DNA of 64,000 nucleotides from Phycomyces blakesleeanus NRRL 1555(-) (taxonomy: Eukaryota > Mucoromycota > Mucoromycetes > Mucorales > Phycomycetaceae), in the NCBI RefSeq assembly GCF_001638985.1, contig NW_017265144.1:1451580-1515579 (forward strand), read 5' to 3'. The position numbers were made by a program, and so were the translations under genes. Positions within the stretch are counted from its first letter, which is position 1; each line of letters opens with the position of its first letter. The notes below the pieces were generated by a model, which was not told the DNA's origin, searched no databases, and saw nothing but the letters and a program-made list of their open reading frames with translations. This document shows positions 1 through 12,412 of this stretch, piece by piece.

Positions 1-870
1 TGCATAACAGGCAAAAACCAAAATGTATTATAGTGTAATGTGTGCCTTGAGATGCAGTCTCATAAAAAATAAAAAAATAAAAAAAGAAAAGGATAAAAAG
101 AAAAAATGAAATATAAATTTAAATGCCGACTTGATAAAATTCAAAGGTACCAAAAAAAAACAGTACAAGAATTTTAAGTCAAAAGATAAAGGTAAAATTC
201 ACAGGCAAAAAGAGTTAAAATATTCTTTATCGACCAATTCATTTTGAGGAACAAGGAAGATAATCTCTGAAACTGACTGAATTCCATAGAGTACAACCCA
301 AACCAACAGTAAATTTGACTCGCAAAGAAGAAGAATAAAAAGAGGGTCTCCAAGTTTATTTATCTGTCCCCAGTATCTATTGATCGATACTCTCTCTTTT
401 ATGTACATTACCATACATTAAAACGCACACACAAGCACACACCCGTTATACAGTGTCCTCCAATATACTATCGTTTACCGAACCATGTTGGATTTGATTA
501 TTTTCTTCCTTCATTATATATAAGATTGAGTTTGCGTATGTATGTATGTACTTTGATTTCTCTCTTTATCTTTATCTTCTTCTTTTTCGTCGTTTTCATC
601 GTCATTATCGTCGTATAAGTCATCTCTTGTATATACACTTTTTTTGGTGATCGGTGTATTGGTTGTATGGTAAGCGTTTTGTGTTCGTAAAGTGTGATTG
701 CGATCGTATTTGAGTGTTTGAGTGATATTATTATTATCATTTTCCTTCCCCCTCTTTCTCTCTCTATTTATCTATTAATTTATATGCATACATTTTGATT
801 TTTTTTTGATTTTTCTGGTTCATTCATTCCTTATTCGCTTTCCATTCTTCTTTTCTTTTTTTAATTTTTT
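1..870. other. Left-edge intergenic DNA, no supported gene
   Basis: This stretch is AT-rich, with A-runs, a TATG microsatellite near 536-550 and polypyrimidine tracts. The only ORF of any length is a 71-codon minus-strand frame at 199-414 with no recognisable motif, and I do not call it. The part next to 870 is the 3' flank of the bL17m gene. Confidence 0.6.
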
Positions 871-1624
871 TTAATTGAATTGCTTTGCGATCTCCTTCTC
901 AACATCTTGGCTCAAGGTCTCGATACTGTTAGCGAATTGAACCTTCTTGAGATCACGTAAAAGAGTTTTGGAAAGACCGAGGTCAGCTGTTCCTTCAAAT
1001 GCTTCCTTAACCTTGGAAGTCTGGTTAGTCTGTCCCAGGACACGGGCCAAGGTCTGGGTAACCATTGCCTTTTTGATATCGTTGGGTCCATCAATATATT
1101 CAATCACAGCCATGGGAGCATTGTCACCGTAACGGTTTCCGATACGCTGAACACGAGTATATCCACCGTTACGTTCGGCAAAACGAGGAGCAAGTTCGTC
1201 AAAGAGTTTAGGAACTGTGACAGTAGGACTCTAAAAGGGTTTGAGGTACACACAGATATATATATATAGATAAGTATGTGCGTATATGTGTTTTTATCGA
1301 ATAAAATTTAAAAATTTTAAAAAAAAATTGACAGGAACACGCAAGATCTACATGAACTTGCCCATATATGATAATAATAACATTTTTTTTTAAAAAAAAA
1401 AGGAGCCTTACGTAGAGGTATGCAATAGCCTGGCGCTTGGCTTCGACATCGCCCTTCTTTCCAAGTGTGATCATGCTATCAGCGATGGGCTTAAGCTCCT
1501 TTGCCTTGGCAACGGTGGTTTCGATCCGGCCATACTCGATCAACGAGGATGCCAAGTTTCGCAAAAGAGCGTTACGATGCGACGATGTGCGATTGAGGCG
1601 ACGGAAATGCTTGCCGTGATGCAT
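871..1624 (-). CDS. MRPL17: Mitochondrial large-subunit ribosomal protein bL17m
   Basis: Nuclear gene for the mitochondrial homologue of bacterial L17, which binds 23S-type rRNA near the exit tunnel of the large mitoribosomal subunit. There are two exons, 1624-1412 and 1230-871, with a GTAAGG...TTTTAG intron; spliced length is 573 nt, 190 aa. The N-terminus [17 protein letters not shown] is the L17 start signature and it continues with [16 protein letters not shown] and [19 protein letters not shown]. Exon 2 opens with [17 protein letters not shown] and carries [19 protein letters not shown], the second L17 block. The C-terminal extension of about 70 residues is longer than in bacteria, as is usual for fungal mitochondrial forms. 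The gene is divergent from IBA57 across about 300 bp, so a shared promoter of two mitochondrial genes is plausible. The family call is firm. Confidence 0.95.
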
Positions 1625-1926
1625 ATTGAACTCAAAAAAAAAAGAAAAGGGTGAAATGTAGAAGCTGCCAAAATAAACGGGGCTTGTTTACTGCCCTTGC
1701 TACAACGCTCTGTGACGGGCTATGTCACGTGGAGCATTGATTAGAATACTCTTAGATATTCATCCCCACACTACATAAATTACATACACACATTCTCTCT
1801 CTTTTTCTTTCTCTCTCATGCTATCTCTCTGTACACACTACATAAATATATATATTCTTATTTAATTATACAATAAACTCTCATAAATTAGAAAGAAGTA
1901 AATAAGAGAAGAAGTAGAAAAAAAAT

Positions 1927-2020
1927 ATGAACGGTTTAATGATTTCCAAGATTCCTTCCACAATGAGATCTCAAGGTAAAAATTAAATAAATAAAACGTT
2001 GCTTGAAACTAGGGCAGAAT

Positions 2021-2051
<31 letters not shown>

Positions 2052-3390
2052 GAATTTTATTACAAGTTGTTGAATGAAGAAAGAAAATGATATCAATAAA
2101 GATAATTCATGTAAATATGCGTTTGTTTATGTGTGTTTGGATAAAAAAAAGTGTGTAGAAGAACATTGAGCACACAAGTCAGTCAGCAACAGGGCAACAA
2201 GTTCTGTCAGATCCCTAACAGAGGACTTCTTGAGCTTCGAGGCCCTGACACTGTCAAATTTCTTCAAGGGTTGACAACCAATAATACCCGCAAGATTGCC
2301 TCGGGTGGTGAGGGTTGTTACACCTCATTTTTAACTCCACAAGTAAGGGGGGGTGGAATAGAATGTATTAATGTATTAGAGAGTGAAAATAGTATACTCA
2401 CTATGAACTGTTGGTATCTTAATCAACTAACTTTATAAATTTTCTTATACAACAACCTGAAATTAAAAGGGACGTATGCTTTACGATGCATTTATTTATC
2501 CGGTTAATGGAGAATCAGAAAAGTGGATTATCGAGTGTGATGAAAGGGTTGTCGGAAATATTGCCAAACATTTGAAGAGATACCAGCTTCGTGCCAAGGT
2601 CAAGATGCAGGATGTCACACAGGAATACAGTGCATGGTCTGCGTGGGGAGGAGATGTGCAAAAGACAGCAGCAGTAGGATGTTACGACCCACGTGTCCCT
2701 GGTCTTGGATACAGAGCAATTGTTCCCAAACAAACAGGTACGAAAACATATTCCTATATGTATATGTATATGTATATGTATATAATTTGTACACCTACCT
2801 AAAAAGCCAAAATGCTACAAAACTACAAACCTATTTACCTACTTATTTTTCTTGAACTCACCGATAATTCAATGTGTGTTGGTTTGTACAGATATCAAAT
2901 CTGTTTTGGGTCTGGATACCTTTGAAGAGCTTCCGGCAGAAGAATATACCATCCGTCGATTATTGAATGGTGTGGCAGAAGGGCCCGATGACATGTGGCC
3001 GGAGCACGCATTACCCCTAGAGAGTAATATGGACTATATGCATGGTGGTAAGCTAGCTAATTGTTACTTTAATGTATAAATATAAAATGAAAAGGGATAG
3101 AGGAGACCAAAGGGAAAGAGGGGCATCAGATAGTATAAGAACTTTATGTTGACATGAAGGGGTGGAAGATCAGATCTGTGTGTACTTATTGTTGTCGTTA
3201 GTCGATTTTAACAAGGGATGCTATGTCGGTCAGGAACTAACGATTCGTACACATCATACTGGTGTTGTTCGTAAGCGGATGATGCCTGTACAAATTTATA
3301 ATGGTGACCAAAGGTATGCAAGTTTTATTAATTAAATTTTAAATAAATAAATAAAAAAGATGCTTATTTTTATTTATATATTCTTTTTCT

Positions 3391-3424
<34 letters not shown>

Positions 3425-3710
3425 TTATAGTGTACCAGAATCTCTTGTGGTTGATCGTAGTGCAATCTACCCTGTTGGTCTAGAACCACAGGTAGACATT
3501 AAATTGGCTGATGGGTCAAGTAAGCGCAGTGTAGGCAAGCTTGGTAGTGGGATTCACAACATTGGTATGGCCTTGATGCGATTGGAGCACGTCAAAAAGT
3601 TTGAAAACACGCAATCCAAGGCATTTAATGTAGCCGGTACTGATACATTTGTGCGCCCGTTTCTGCCTACTTGGTGGCCTGTTGAAGAGGAGGAGGAAGA
3701 GAAGGAGTAG
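1927..3710 (+). CDS. IBA57: Mitochondrial Fe-S cluster assembly factor IBA57
   Basis: Folate-binding transferase-like protein that acts with ISA1/ISA2 in the mitochondrial matrix to mature [4Fe-4S] proteins such as aconitase and lipoate synthase. Six exons: 1927-1975, 2152-2342, 2470-2737, 2892-3047, 3202-3313 and 3431-3710; 1056 nt, 351 aa. The start is followed by a basic, hydroxylated leader ([16 protein letters not shown], then CRRTLSTQ) that looks like a mitochondrial presequence. Diagnostic blocks are [20 protein letters not shown] near residue 40, LYDAFIYP, and the family signature [21 protein letters not shown], encoded across 3211-3273. The C-terminus ends in an acidic EEEEEEKE tail. 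The exon 2 acceptor is the AAAG at 2151, chosen because only it keeps frame from exon 1. The GCYxGQE motif separates this family from true aminomethyltransferase. Confidence 0.95.
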
Positions 3711-4018
3711 AGAAATAAGAAATAAGAATTAGCAGAAGCCAGGGCAGAAATGAGGTCCGGATATAGAACATTATAAAATAGAATATACATTACATTACAT
3801 TACATAAGTAAGTAAGCAAGTTATTTATCATTTTAGTTTATTAGCATAATCATCATCATCATATATATTATATTATATTATATTATAATATATTATAATT
3901 TTATCTTTGTCTTATCTTCTGTGAAAATGTTTGCAAGATGGATTCGCAATCGATCTTGTCAATAAATAGAGGCAACTTTCTAGAAATTGATTTCGTTCTT
4001 TTTCTTTCAAGGTTCATC

Positions 4019-5028
4019 ATGGTACGCATTCTTTAACACATTGTATCATTAACACAGTACCTAAGGCTACAATGGATAGCAATGATAAACATACTAATGC
4101 TAATATCAACAATTTGTCTTTAAATAATCATGATCATGATAATGTTTATTAAAAGAAGGCTGATTCAAGTGACAAGTACCTCCAATACCTCAAACACTCG
4201 TTTGATACCTATTCTCATGGCCAGGGAATGAATTTCACTAGTTTATCAGATGCTTACAAGAAAGCAAACGTGTCTGCTACCCCGGATGATATTGAGCGAC
4301 AGGTGTGTAAAGCAATGATGACAATTGATATATGCATATAAAGTGTGTCTGTATGTATCGAGTTGATCAAAAGTTCAATTGAATTAACAATTACATTATA
4401 TACAAAAACAAACAAAAAGATCAAGCTTTCCAATACAAAAGAACACAACCTGTTGGATTTCAATGAATTTCTGGCAGTAATGGACAGGGTACGTTTAGTA
4501 AAAAAAAAAAAAAAAAAAAAACCAAAAAGATTGGTAGACATTTTGTGTACAATACATTATTAAGCATATCATTTCACAGGGAGATCATGAAGAAAGTGTA
4601 TTAAAGGTGTTTGGAATCCTGGACAGAGATAATGACGGTGTGATCAATAGTGAGGATCTTCAGCAAGGTCTTCTCTTGTTTGGTAACCAGTTTTTTATTC
4701 TTCTTCTATAAAAACAAAAAGGAAATCCTAGTCATCTACAACAAGTCTATATGTATGTATATTAACAATAAGCTTCTAAATTTCTATTTCTTGTTTATAT
4801 AGGGGAGTCAGCTACAGATGAAGAGATTGATATTATGATCAAGGCAGCAGATGTGGATGGAGATGGTCTTCTCAACTTTGAAGAGTTTTTAAAGATCCTT
4901 GTAAGTCTCAAGATACACATCTTAAATTTCAATCAATTGATATTTGTTTTGTTTTGAATTCTATTAATCTTAATATTCAATTATTTGATTGTTCATCTTA
5001 GACACCTTCCAAAATCAATGGTCAATAA
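4019..5028 (+). CDS. Calmodulin-like EF-hand protein
   Basis: Small Ca2+-binding protein of calmodulin/light-chain type. My model has six exons: 4019-4021 (only the ATG), 4159-4302, 4420-4488, 4580-4682, 4803-4900 and 5002-5028. They total 444 nt, 147 aa, essentially calmodulin length. Two canonical EF loops lie in the C-lobe: [12 protein letters not shown] and [12 protein letters not shown]. The N-lobe ([17 protein letters not shown] and [14 protein letters not shown]) has EF-hand spacing but degenerate loops, so probably only the C-lobe binds calcium. The start is the weak point: the ATG is followed at once by GTACGC, and the second exon opens right after AAG at 4158. An in-frame ATG at 4071 would instead run into TAA at 4150. 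It is convergent with PCK1. The specific role (myosin light chain, Cdc31-like, other) cannot be set from sequence. Confidence 0.85.
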
Positions 5029-5311
5029 AGCAAATTGAAATTCCCTTTTCCTTTAGTTTATTTTTCATTCTTTTATATATATATATATACATACACATAC
5101 ACATATACATTGATAGCAAAACAAATGAATAAATAAAGAATGATTTGTGAAGCAATAAAATAAGAAGAAGAAGAAGAAGAAGGACACTTCTTTAGATCCA
5201 AGATGTTACAAAGTGCAAGAATTTTTTTTTTTTTTTTGATTTTGATTTTGATTTTGATTTTGATTTTAATGTTTTAATTTCTTTTCTTTTTTCTTTTTTA
5301 TGTTATTCACT

Positions 5312-6003
5312 TTAAACAGGTCCAGCAGCACATGTTTCTGGACTGGCCTCATCCTGGAATGTCTTAAAGTTCTCTTTGAACATCCCAGCCACCTTGTTGA
5401 TCGACTCTTCAAATGTCTGTGGGGTTCCTTGCCAAGCTTTACGGGGGTGGAGTAGTTCGTCGGGTACGCCTTGGACGTGTGTGGGAATCGAGAGTCCAAA
5501 CACCTCAAAGTTCTCAAACTTACTCTTGGCAAGCTCGCCGCTGTGAATGGCGTCAAGAATGGCACGTGTGTACTTGAGTGGACAGCGCTTGGCATCGGAT
5601 GCAGAACCACCGACCCAACCAGTGTTGATCAACCAGGCATCGGACGCATGCTCGCTCATCTTTTGGGCTAGCATGGTTGCATACTTTTGAGGATGTAGGA
5701 CCAAGAATGGGGCTCCAAAACAGGCCGAGAAGGTTGGGGTCGGTTCCACAATTCCATCTTCGGTGCCGGCAACCTTGGTTGTGTAGCCGGAAATGAAATG
5801 GTACATCACCTGGCTAGGTGTCAATTTCGATACCGGGGGAAGTACACCGAATGCATCGCAAGTCAACAGAATCAAGTTCTTTGGGTGGCCACCCATGCAA
5901 GGTATCTTTGCGTTTGGAATAAAGTCTAACAGTAATTATAATAATTTGTATATGTAAGATGATGACGATTGTAATTTATCTAAAGGCAAAGTAATAGACA
6001 GCC

Positions 6004-6036
<33 letters not shown>

Positions 6037-7243
6037 AGAAAATTTTCTTACTGATTGGGTAGGCACAGCGAGTGTTTTCAGTCAGATAATCATCTGCATA
6101 ATCCACCACTCGCGATTCTTCATTCAAGACCACGTTTTCCAGCACTGATCCAAATCGAATGGCATTAAAGATCTCGGGCTCCTTTTCACCAGAGAGATCG
6201 ATACACTTGGCGTAGCAGCCACCCTCAATGTTGAAGATACCAGTGTCACTCCAGCAGTGCTCGTCATCTCCGATCAAGTGGCGTTTGGGATCAGCACTGA
6301 GGGTGGTTTTTCCTGTGCCCGACAATCCAAAGAATACCGACACATCGCCATCTGGACCTTCGTTTGCAGATGAGTGGAGAGAGAGTACGCCGGCCTTGGG
6401 CATCAAGTAATGCATGACCGTAAAGATCTATAGATTTATTGATATTCAAGTATAAATATGAGTCATATAATCATCATAATCATAGTCATAATCAAATACT
6501 TGTCTATCTATATATTTATTTCTGTTTGAAGAAGAAGGCTAAGAAAGGGCTTGTACTTACGCCTTTTTTCATCTCTCCTGCATACTCTGTACCAAGAATA
6601 ACCATCTCTGCACGCTTAAAGTTGATTGAGACTGATGTGGTTGAAGTCATTCCGGTAGTGTATCTGTTGGCTGGAAACTCTCCGGCGTTAAAGATCGTAA
6701 AGGCTGGAGTTCCAAAGTTCTCAAGCTCTTCTTCGGTAGGACGAATGAGCATGTTGTGCATGAACAGGATGTGATAAGCGCGCGACGCAATCACGCGCAC
6801 CTTCTTACGGTACTTTGGGTCCCAGCCAGCATAGCCATCAAATACGTACAGCCGAGGATGGGTATTGAGATAATCGACGGCGCGTTCACGATTGATCAAG
6901 AACACCTGTTCACTCATCTTTGTATTGACAGGACCCCACTAATGATTATATAATTATATTATCGTTAGTAAAAATACATAAACCAAAGCATATACATATA
7001 TATTTAGATTATTTCTCTGTTTCTTTTTTTTGTTTTACCCAAATGTCTTTGCTTGATCCGGATTCTTCGACAATACGCTTGTCATGAGGACTACGGCCGG
7101 TCTTTTTACCTGAATAAGAGCAGAGAGCACCTGCAGACGAGATGACAGTACCAAGTTCGTGAGTCAAGGCTTCTTCATACAAGACTGGTACGGATGGATT
7201 GTGTTTGATAGTGACCTATGATTTCATGATTCAAGCATATGTG

Positions 7244-7288
<45 letters not shown>

Positions 7289-7444
7289 ATGTGTATGTTT
7301 AATTACCTTGTCATAGTCAATACCAGCCAAATGAAGTTCTTCTTCAACTTTGGTATGCTGTCCAGGTGAAAATGGACGAGGCGAGCCTGGTCTACCATGA
7401 GGAGAATTGGGACGGCTGTGGGAAGAATTGGGGCGGAAAGACAT
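5312..7444 (-). CDS. PCK1: Phosphoenolpyruvate carboxykinase (ATP)
   Basis: Converts oxaloacetate plus ATP to phosphoenolpyruvate, ADP and CO2, the committed cytosolic step of gluconeogenesis. Five exons: 7444-7307, 7215-7039, 6938-6561, 6427-6052 and 5925-5312; 1683 nt, 560 aa, the usual fungal length. The kinase-1a P-loop [16 protein letters not shown] is followed by [10 protein letters not shown] (metal/ATP site). Upstream are [18 protein letters not shown] and [17 protein letters not shown], typical of the ATP-dependent class rather than the GTP class. Downstream are [17 protein letters not shown] and [20 protein letters not shown]. The first 30 residues are a Ser/Pro/Arg-rich leader ([19 protein letters not shown]) that could hold phosphorylation sites; this is inference. 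The introns contain (TTA)n and (AT)n/(GT)n microsatellites. Confidence 0.97.
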
Positions 7445-7714
7445 TACTATTATTTACTATAATTGAGCTTTGTGAATAATAGAAAGAAGAAGAAGAAGAA
7501 GAAGAAGAGAAAATATTGTTTTTTTATTTTTTTGTTTTTATTTTACTGTCTTGATTCCCATCATTTCATTTCATTTTATATAATGCATAATATACATACT
7601 CACAGTATATTGTTCTTTTAGAATTTCCCGGTGTCTTACCCCTAAAAGAAGTTTTTTGTTTGTTTGTTTGTTGGTTGGTTGGTTGGTTTGTTCTTGATAT
7701 CTTGTGAAACACAG

Positions 7715-8018
7715 AAAGGACCAAGAAGGTGAGTTTAATACAAGAAATAGATAGATTTAGATAAAATAGATAGATGAACAGTGTAGCTTGTGATAATAAT
7801 ACTAGCAATTCATTCTGTCAGACTCCAATAGTAATATAAAGCCAATTGATTCGGTGTATTCAACAGAGGTATCATTTATTATGTATTCTTTTACTTTCTT
7901 TTACTTGCTTGTGCTCCATTTATTATTACAGTGGCCACAATCCAAGCAAGGGGAGCTCTGGGATAATCTAACTTTGAATAAAGCTGTCGTGGGAAAACGT
8001 GATAGCGTGAGAATGTAA
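7715..8018 (+). CDS. 3' end of an unidentified small spliced gene (5' exon not found)
   Basis: I can join three exon-like pieces with correct GT-AG borders and phases: 7715-7728, 7822-7868 and 7932-8018, ending at TAA. The joined reading is KDQEDSNSNIK, then PIDSVYSTE, then WPQSKQGELWDNLTLNKAVV and GKRDSVRM. It is hydrophilic and matches no family I know. I could not find an upstream exon with an ATG and a two-base overhang; the 7440-7700 region is T- and GTTT-rich and may be intron or promoter. This could be a short conserved gene divergent from PCK1, or a chance chain of splice-like sites. Confidence 0.35.
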
Positions 8019-8854
8019 TAGTAATAGTAATAATATAAATGTATAAATGTATAAAATATTTTCTGGTTTTAGTTTAGGTTTATTGCCTCAATAAGCTGAT
8101 AAAGGAATATATATATATATTCATTTCAAGTAGTATCATATTACTGACTAGATTTTAAGAAATTGTATACATATATATATATATATATATACGTGCTTGC
8201 TTGCTTGTTTGTGTGTCTGTGTGTCTGCGCGATGTGGTGTGGTGTAAGGTATAGTATTAAAGAAGAATAGGCTTTATTTTATTATTATTAAAATACACAT
8301 ACACATACACATACACAAAAATGCATATATTATATGACTGTATCTATAGAGTGTTTGTTAATGTATTGGCTTACAAGCCAGAAGAAGAAAAGCTACATTA
8401 TTAAGAATCATTGAGACCATTAATACACTCTATACAAATGTTAATATCGGACAGGCCTAATTATTAGACCAATCAGTATTCACTACAAAATCAAAAGAAG
8501 AATATATATATCTTATATATATATATATATAAATTGTGTGGGCATTGGATAATACTTTACCAAATGCATACACATGTGAAATCTATTGCTTACTCTATTA
8601 GACTTGTTGGGATACTCAACAGTTATTTACCCAAAGAACTAAAGCAAGAAATAAAGGGGGATTTTATTAGCATTAGCATTAGCATTAGCATTAGCATTAG
8701 CATTAGTATTAGTATTAGTATTAGTATTATTTAAAGAAAAAGAAATGTTGAATTATGTAGATATACATACAGACCTACAGACCTACAGACCTACAGACCT
8801 ACAGACCTATCTGTATGTATGTATGTATGCATGTATGCATGCATAAACACATAC

Positions 8855-8905
<51 letters not shown>

Positions 8906-9431
8906 TGCATATGTGCATACATTTGGGTGTGCGCATACTTCTTAGATTGCATTTTGGCGGAATCAGAGTTTTTAATATTATTATTTTTTCTTCTTGTTCT
9001 TGTTCTTCATTTGTAACATTTACTATGTCTTTCTTTATTATTACCATTATTGAATAATAGTAGCCTATCGTACAAAAGAATGAACAACAACTACAGTTAT
9101 AAAGGATATCTAAAGTTCCAATCATATGTACTAATATCTTATAAGCTTATCCGTATTCTGTATACTCAATAGTCCTTGTTTTTTAACTCAGTTTATTTTA
9201 AGGGGAAACTGAGGAGTGTATATATATATGTGTGTGTTTGTGTATGTGTGGGGGGTGCTATGGACTTCCACAATCAAAAGTAACTATAACTGTAAAGTAA
9301 TGTATTTAATATATATATATATATATTAAAGAACAACAATAACAGCATGAAGAAGAAGGGGATGAATTGGAGAAACGGATAATGTATGTATATAGAAATA
9401 TAACAAGCCAAAAAATAAGAAAGAAATAAAA

Positions 9432-9483
<52 letters not shown>

Positions 9484-9496
9484 AGTAGTAGTAGTT

Positions 9497-9538
<42 letters not shown>

Positions 9539-9734
9539 ATAATAATAATAGTAATAGTAATAATAATTATAATAATAATAATCCATTGAAACCCCCCTTT
9601 TTTTCTATCACAAATTCACACTCTCTCGATCTTTCTTTGCTCTCTTATATATATATATATACTTTATTCTTATATATATATATATATTTCATCGGCTTCT
9701 CTTTAATTTCATTTCCCCTGCATAACATGTATGC
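8019..9734. repeat. Microsatellite-rich gap
   Basis: No gene is supported here. In order: (AT)n runs at 8109-8200, ACATAC repeats near 8293, ATTAGC/ATTAGT hexamers at 8668-8730, an 8-bp CAGACCTA repeat at 8769-8808, ATGT/ATGC repeats at 8810-8842, a CAGA tetramer tract at 8859-8905, AATA repeats at 9428-9483 and a TAG/TAA trinucleotide tract at 9483-9575. ORFs crossing these tracts (for example at 8534-8734 and 9326-9586) are just translations of the repeats. Confidence 0.8.
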
Positions 9735-12412
9735 TCACCATGCCTGTCGTGTAAGGTCTCTTTCATCTTTGTCTTGAATTGGGCGTTGGTAAGTACAAAA
9801 TGAGGGGCTTGTCTCTTGAGCAAGTAAGGGGTGTGGCTGTTGCTGTTGTTGCTGCTGTTGCTGCTGTTGCTGCTGTTGCTGCTGTTGCTGCTGTTGCTGC
9901 TGTTGATGTTGCTGCTGCTGCTGCTGCTGCTGCTGTTGTTGGAGATCAGTGTCGCGTGGCAAGCCAGGCGTACCGAGTGGATGGAAGGCGGATGTGTGCA
10001 GGATTGCTTTAACGCCAGCGTAGCGATTATTATTATTATTACTATTATTATTATTATTACTATTACTAGTAATATTTGCTGTAGTCGTAGTCGTGGTAGT
10101 AGCAGCAGTTGCAGTAGTAGTATTGCTATTATTGCTGCTATTTCCAAACTGTGTGGGTGACAAGTCCGAGCCGGAAGGATAAGTCTTTCCCGGACCATAA
10201 AACGGCTCTACTGAATAACGTCTATCCTTTTTTGCATTGTCCTGCATCAATCCAATATCACCTGCATGATGTTCGGGGCTATACATCGAGAACGCAGAGG
10301 GTGCATCGTAGTGTGCCATACCACCGCCTGTACTGCTGCTATTGCTGCTACTGTTGTTATTGTTGTTGTTTGAAGATGTAGTGGCAGTAACAGTATTGGA
10401 AGCACCAGTGTTTGAATTGACATTTGAGTTGACATTGGTATTGGTATTGGTATTGGTATTGGTATTGGTATTGGCAGTGACATTAACATTGGTATTGTTG
10501 TTGGTTGTGTTGAGGGAGGTGTTGGTGTTACCAGTACTAGCGCTAGATACCGTAGCACCTGTCACAGAAGCACCAGCGACAGTAGAAGAAATAGAAACAC
10601 CAGTAGAAACAGATGTACCAGAGGAAGAAGCAGTGCCAGCAGCAGTAGCGGTAGAAGTAGCCGCCGCCGCCGCCGCCGCCGCAGCAGCGGAAGTGTTGGT
10701 AGATGTAGTAATATTAGCAGCACTGCCGCCACCAGAACTTGTTCCGTTAGCTCCACAAGTGTTGCTATTATTGCTATTATTGGCGCTGTTTCCAGGGGAC
10801 TGGCTCACGCGATAATCATTAGGGGTTAAATAGCTTGCTTCACTAGCAGATAGTTCATTCTTGGTGTCTTGAAGTTGACCCGGAAAACTAAGAGGTCTGT
10901 GATGGCCTATCAAACAGAAATAGATCGATATAGATTCTTTAATTGATTGCTTATTTCTTACCTCGAGACATGGGTACCATTTGTTGCAATGAGCTACCGG
11001 TAATTGTATTTGGAGAGCTTGGGACATGGCTAGTATGAAGAGATGCCGGATAAAGAAGAGCACTGGGATCATCCACAAACAAAGGATAGAGAAGGTCGTA
11101 GATCTTGAATTGAGATGCTAATGCTTTTGCTCTAGCAAACGTGATCCTATAATATAAAATAAAATAAAATAATAAGAATAAGAATAGTAATTAGTTATCA
11201 TATGGATATATTAATAATAATAATAAAAATAAAAACAACAACAAATAATAAATAAAGAAAACCTTACCAAACACCCTTGAGATGCATTGCGCCCACTTTG
11301 ACGACCACTCGACCTTTCTCATTCTTGAGGATTCCGTCGCGTTTACCTCGAGACATGCCAGCAACATTAAGAAGCTTAGTGCCATTGATCATGTCATTAT
11401 CTATGTACAGACCCAATTTATGAGAATCAGTAAGTAGTATGATTTATTGAGTAGCTGGTGTTCTAGGTGGACTCATTGATAAACGTATTATATACATATT
11501 GATATTGATCTTTCTATTCAGTTATCTTTCTTTTTTATCTATCTCTGTATCTCTATATGTATGCAGGTATGCAAGCCTGCATATATGTGTGTATATGTAT
11601 TTACCTTGACGTCTGGCTACGCAGAGACCATTGGCATCTACTTGGTAGCACAAAGTACTCTCATCTTCCCAAAGAGTGGTCGTGAGTTTGCGTTGGCCAA
11701 AACTTGGTCTTGGGTAACCTGGAAATGCAGATGTGGTGTAGGTGTAGGTGCTGGTGTATGATTGATGCTGCTGCTTTTGCTGGGCAGAGATGTACGGATG
11801 GTATGGAAGGGCACGTGGGGTCAGGTAGGATGGAGACTGGACACTCTGGGGTGGGATTGTGGATAGAGCATTTGGTGTAGATGTCATGAGTAGATTTGCT
11901 CTTTCAGTGCGCTGAGCCAGCAGACCATTGGATTGCTGCTGCTGTTGATGGTGCTGTGGTTGTTGATGTGTCTGATGTGTTTGCTGGTGTGGTTGGTGTG
12001 GTTGATGTTGTGGTTGGTGCTGTGGTTGATGATGTTGTGGTTGATGTTGTTGTTGGTGCTGATGTTGATGATGTTGTTGCTGTTGCTGTTGCTGTTGATG
12101 TTGATGTTGATGTTGATGTTGATGTTGATGATGTTGTTGTTGTTGTTGCTGTTGCTGTTGTTGTTGCTGTTGTTGCTTTGGATCGCTGGTATTATTGAGA
12201 TTCCAGCCACTTTCGTCGTGCCAACCTGTGAATTGGGTCGGACCGGAAGACAAGGTTCCGCTCCCTGCATAATAAGATGCACTTGTGGCTCCAGGTCTAG
12301 GCTGACTATCGAGAGGTCTGGTTGGCTGACCGTAAGTGTAGTTTGAGCTTTGTGTGGGTGGTGATATGGCAGGCTGGCCATAAATGTATGGCGGGCTGGA
12401 AGATGGGGGCAT
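9735..12412 (-). CDS. stuA: APSES (KilA-N type) transcription factor, StuA/Efg1 family
   Basis: DNA-binding regulator of the StuA/Efg1/Phd1/Sok2 group, which controls morphogenesis and sporulation in fungi. Four exons: 12412-11605, 11400-11268, 11146-10962 and 10906-9735; 2298 nt, 765 aa. The APSES domain spans roughly residues 243-350: [26 protein letters not shown], then across the first intron [57 protein letters not shown] and [11 protein letters not shown]. These blocks are nearly collinear with StuA. The N-terminal 240 residues are Pro/Tyr/Gln/His-rich, with polyQ/QH near 78-165. The C-terminal half is Ser/Thr/Asn/Ala low complexity (microsatellite-derived NT, A and Q runs) and a second polyQ near 700. 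The ATG is the first in frame after an acceptor at 12433. Confidence 0.93.

Noticed and set aside
199..414. 71-codon minus-strand ORF at the left edge
   Set aside because: No domain, no codon bias and no splice partner; expected by chance in AT-rich DNA.
8534..8734. 66-codon plus-strand ORF
   Set aside because: The second half is an ATTAGC repeat (IS)n; the first half has no recognisable feature and no splice context.
9326..9586. Poly-Tyr ORF on the minus strand
   Set aside because: It is only the translation of a TAG/TAA microsatellite.
9779..10815. Plus-strand Leu/Val/Ala-rich ORFs across 9.8-10.8 kb
   Set aside because: They are antisense translations of the polyQ and Asn/Thr repeats of the APSES gene.
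11896..12346. Plus-strand Leu/Met- and Val/Asp-rich ORFs
   Set aside because: Antisense of the QH-rich N-terminus of the APSES protein.
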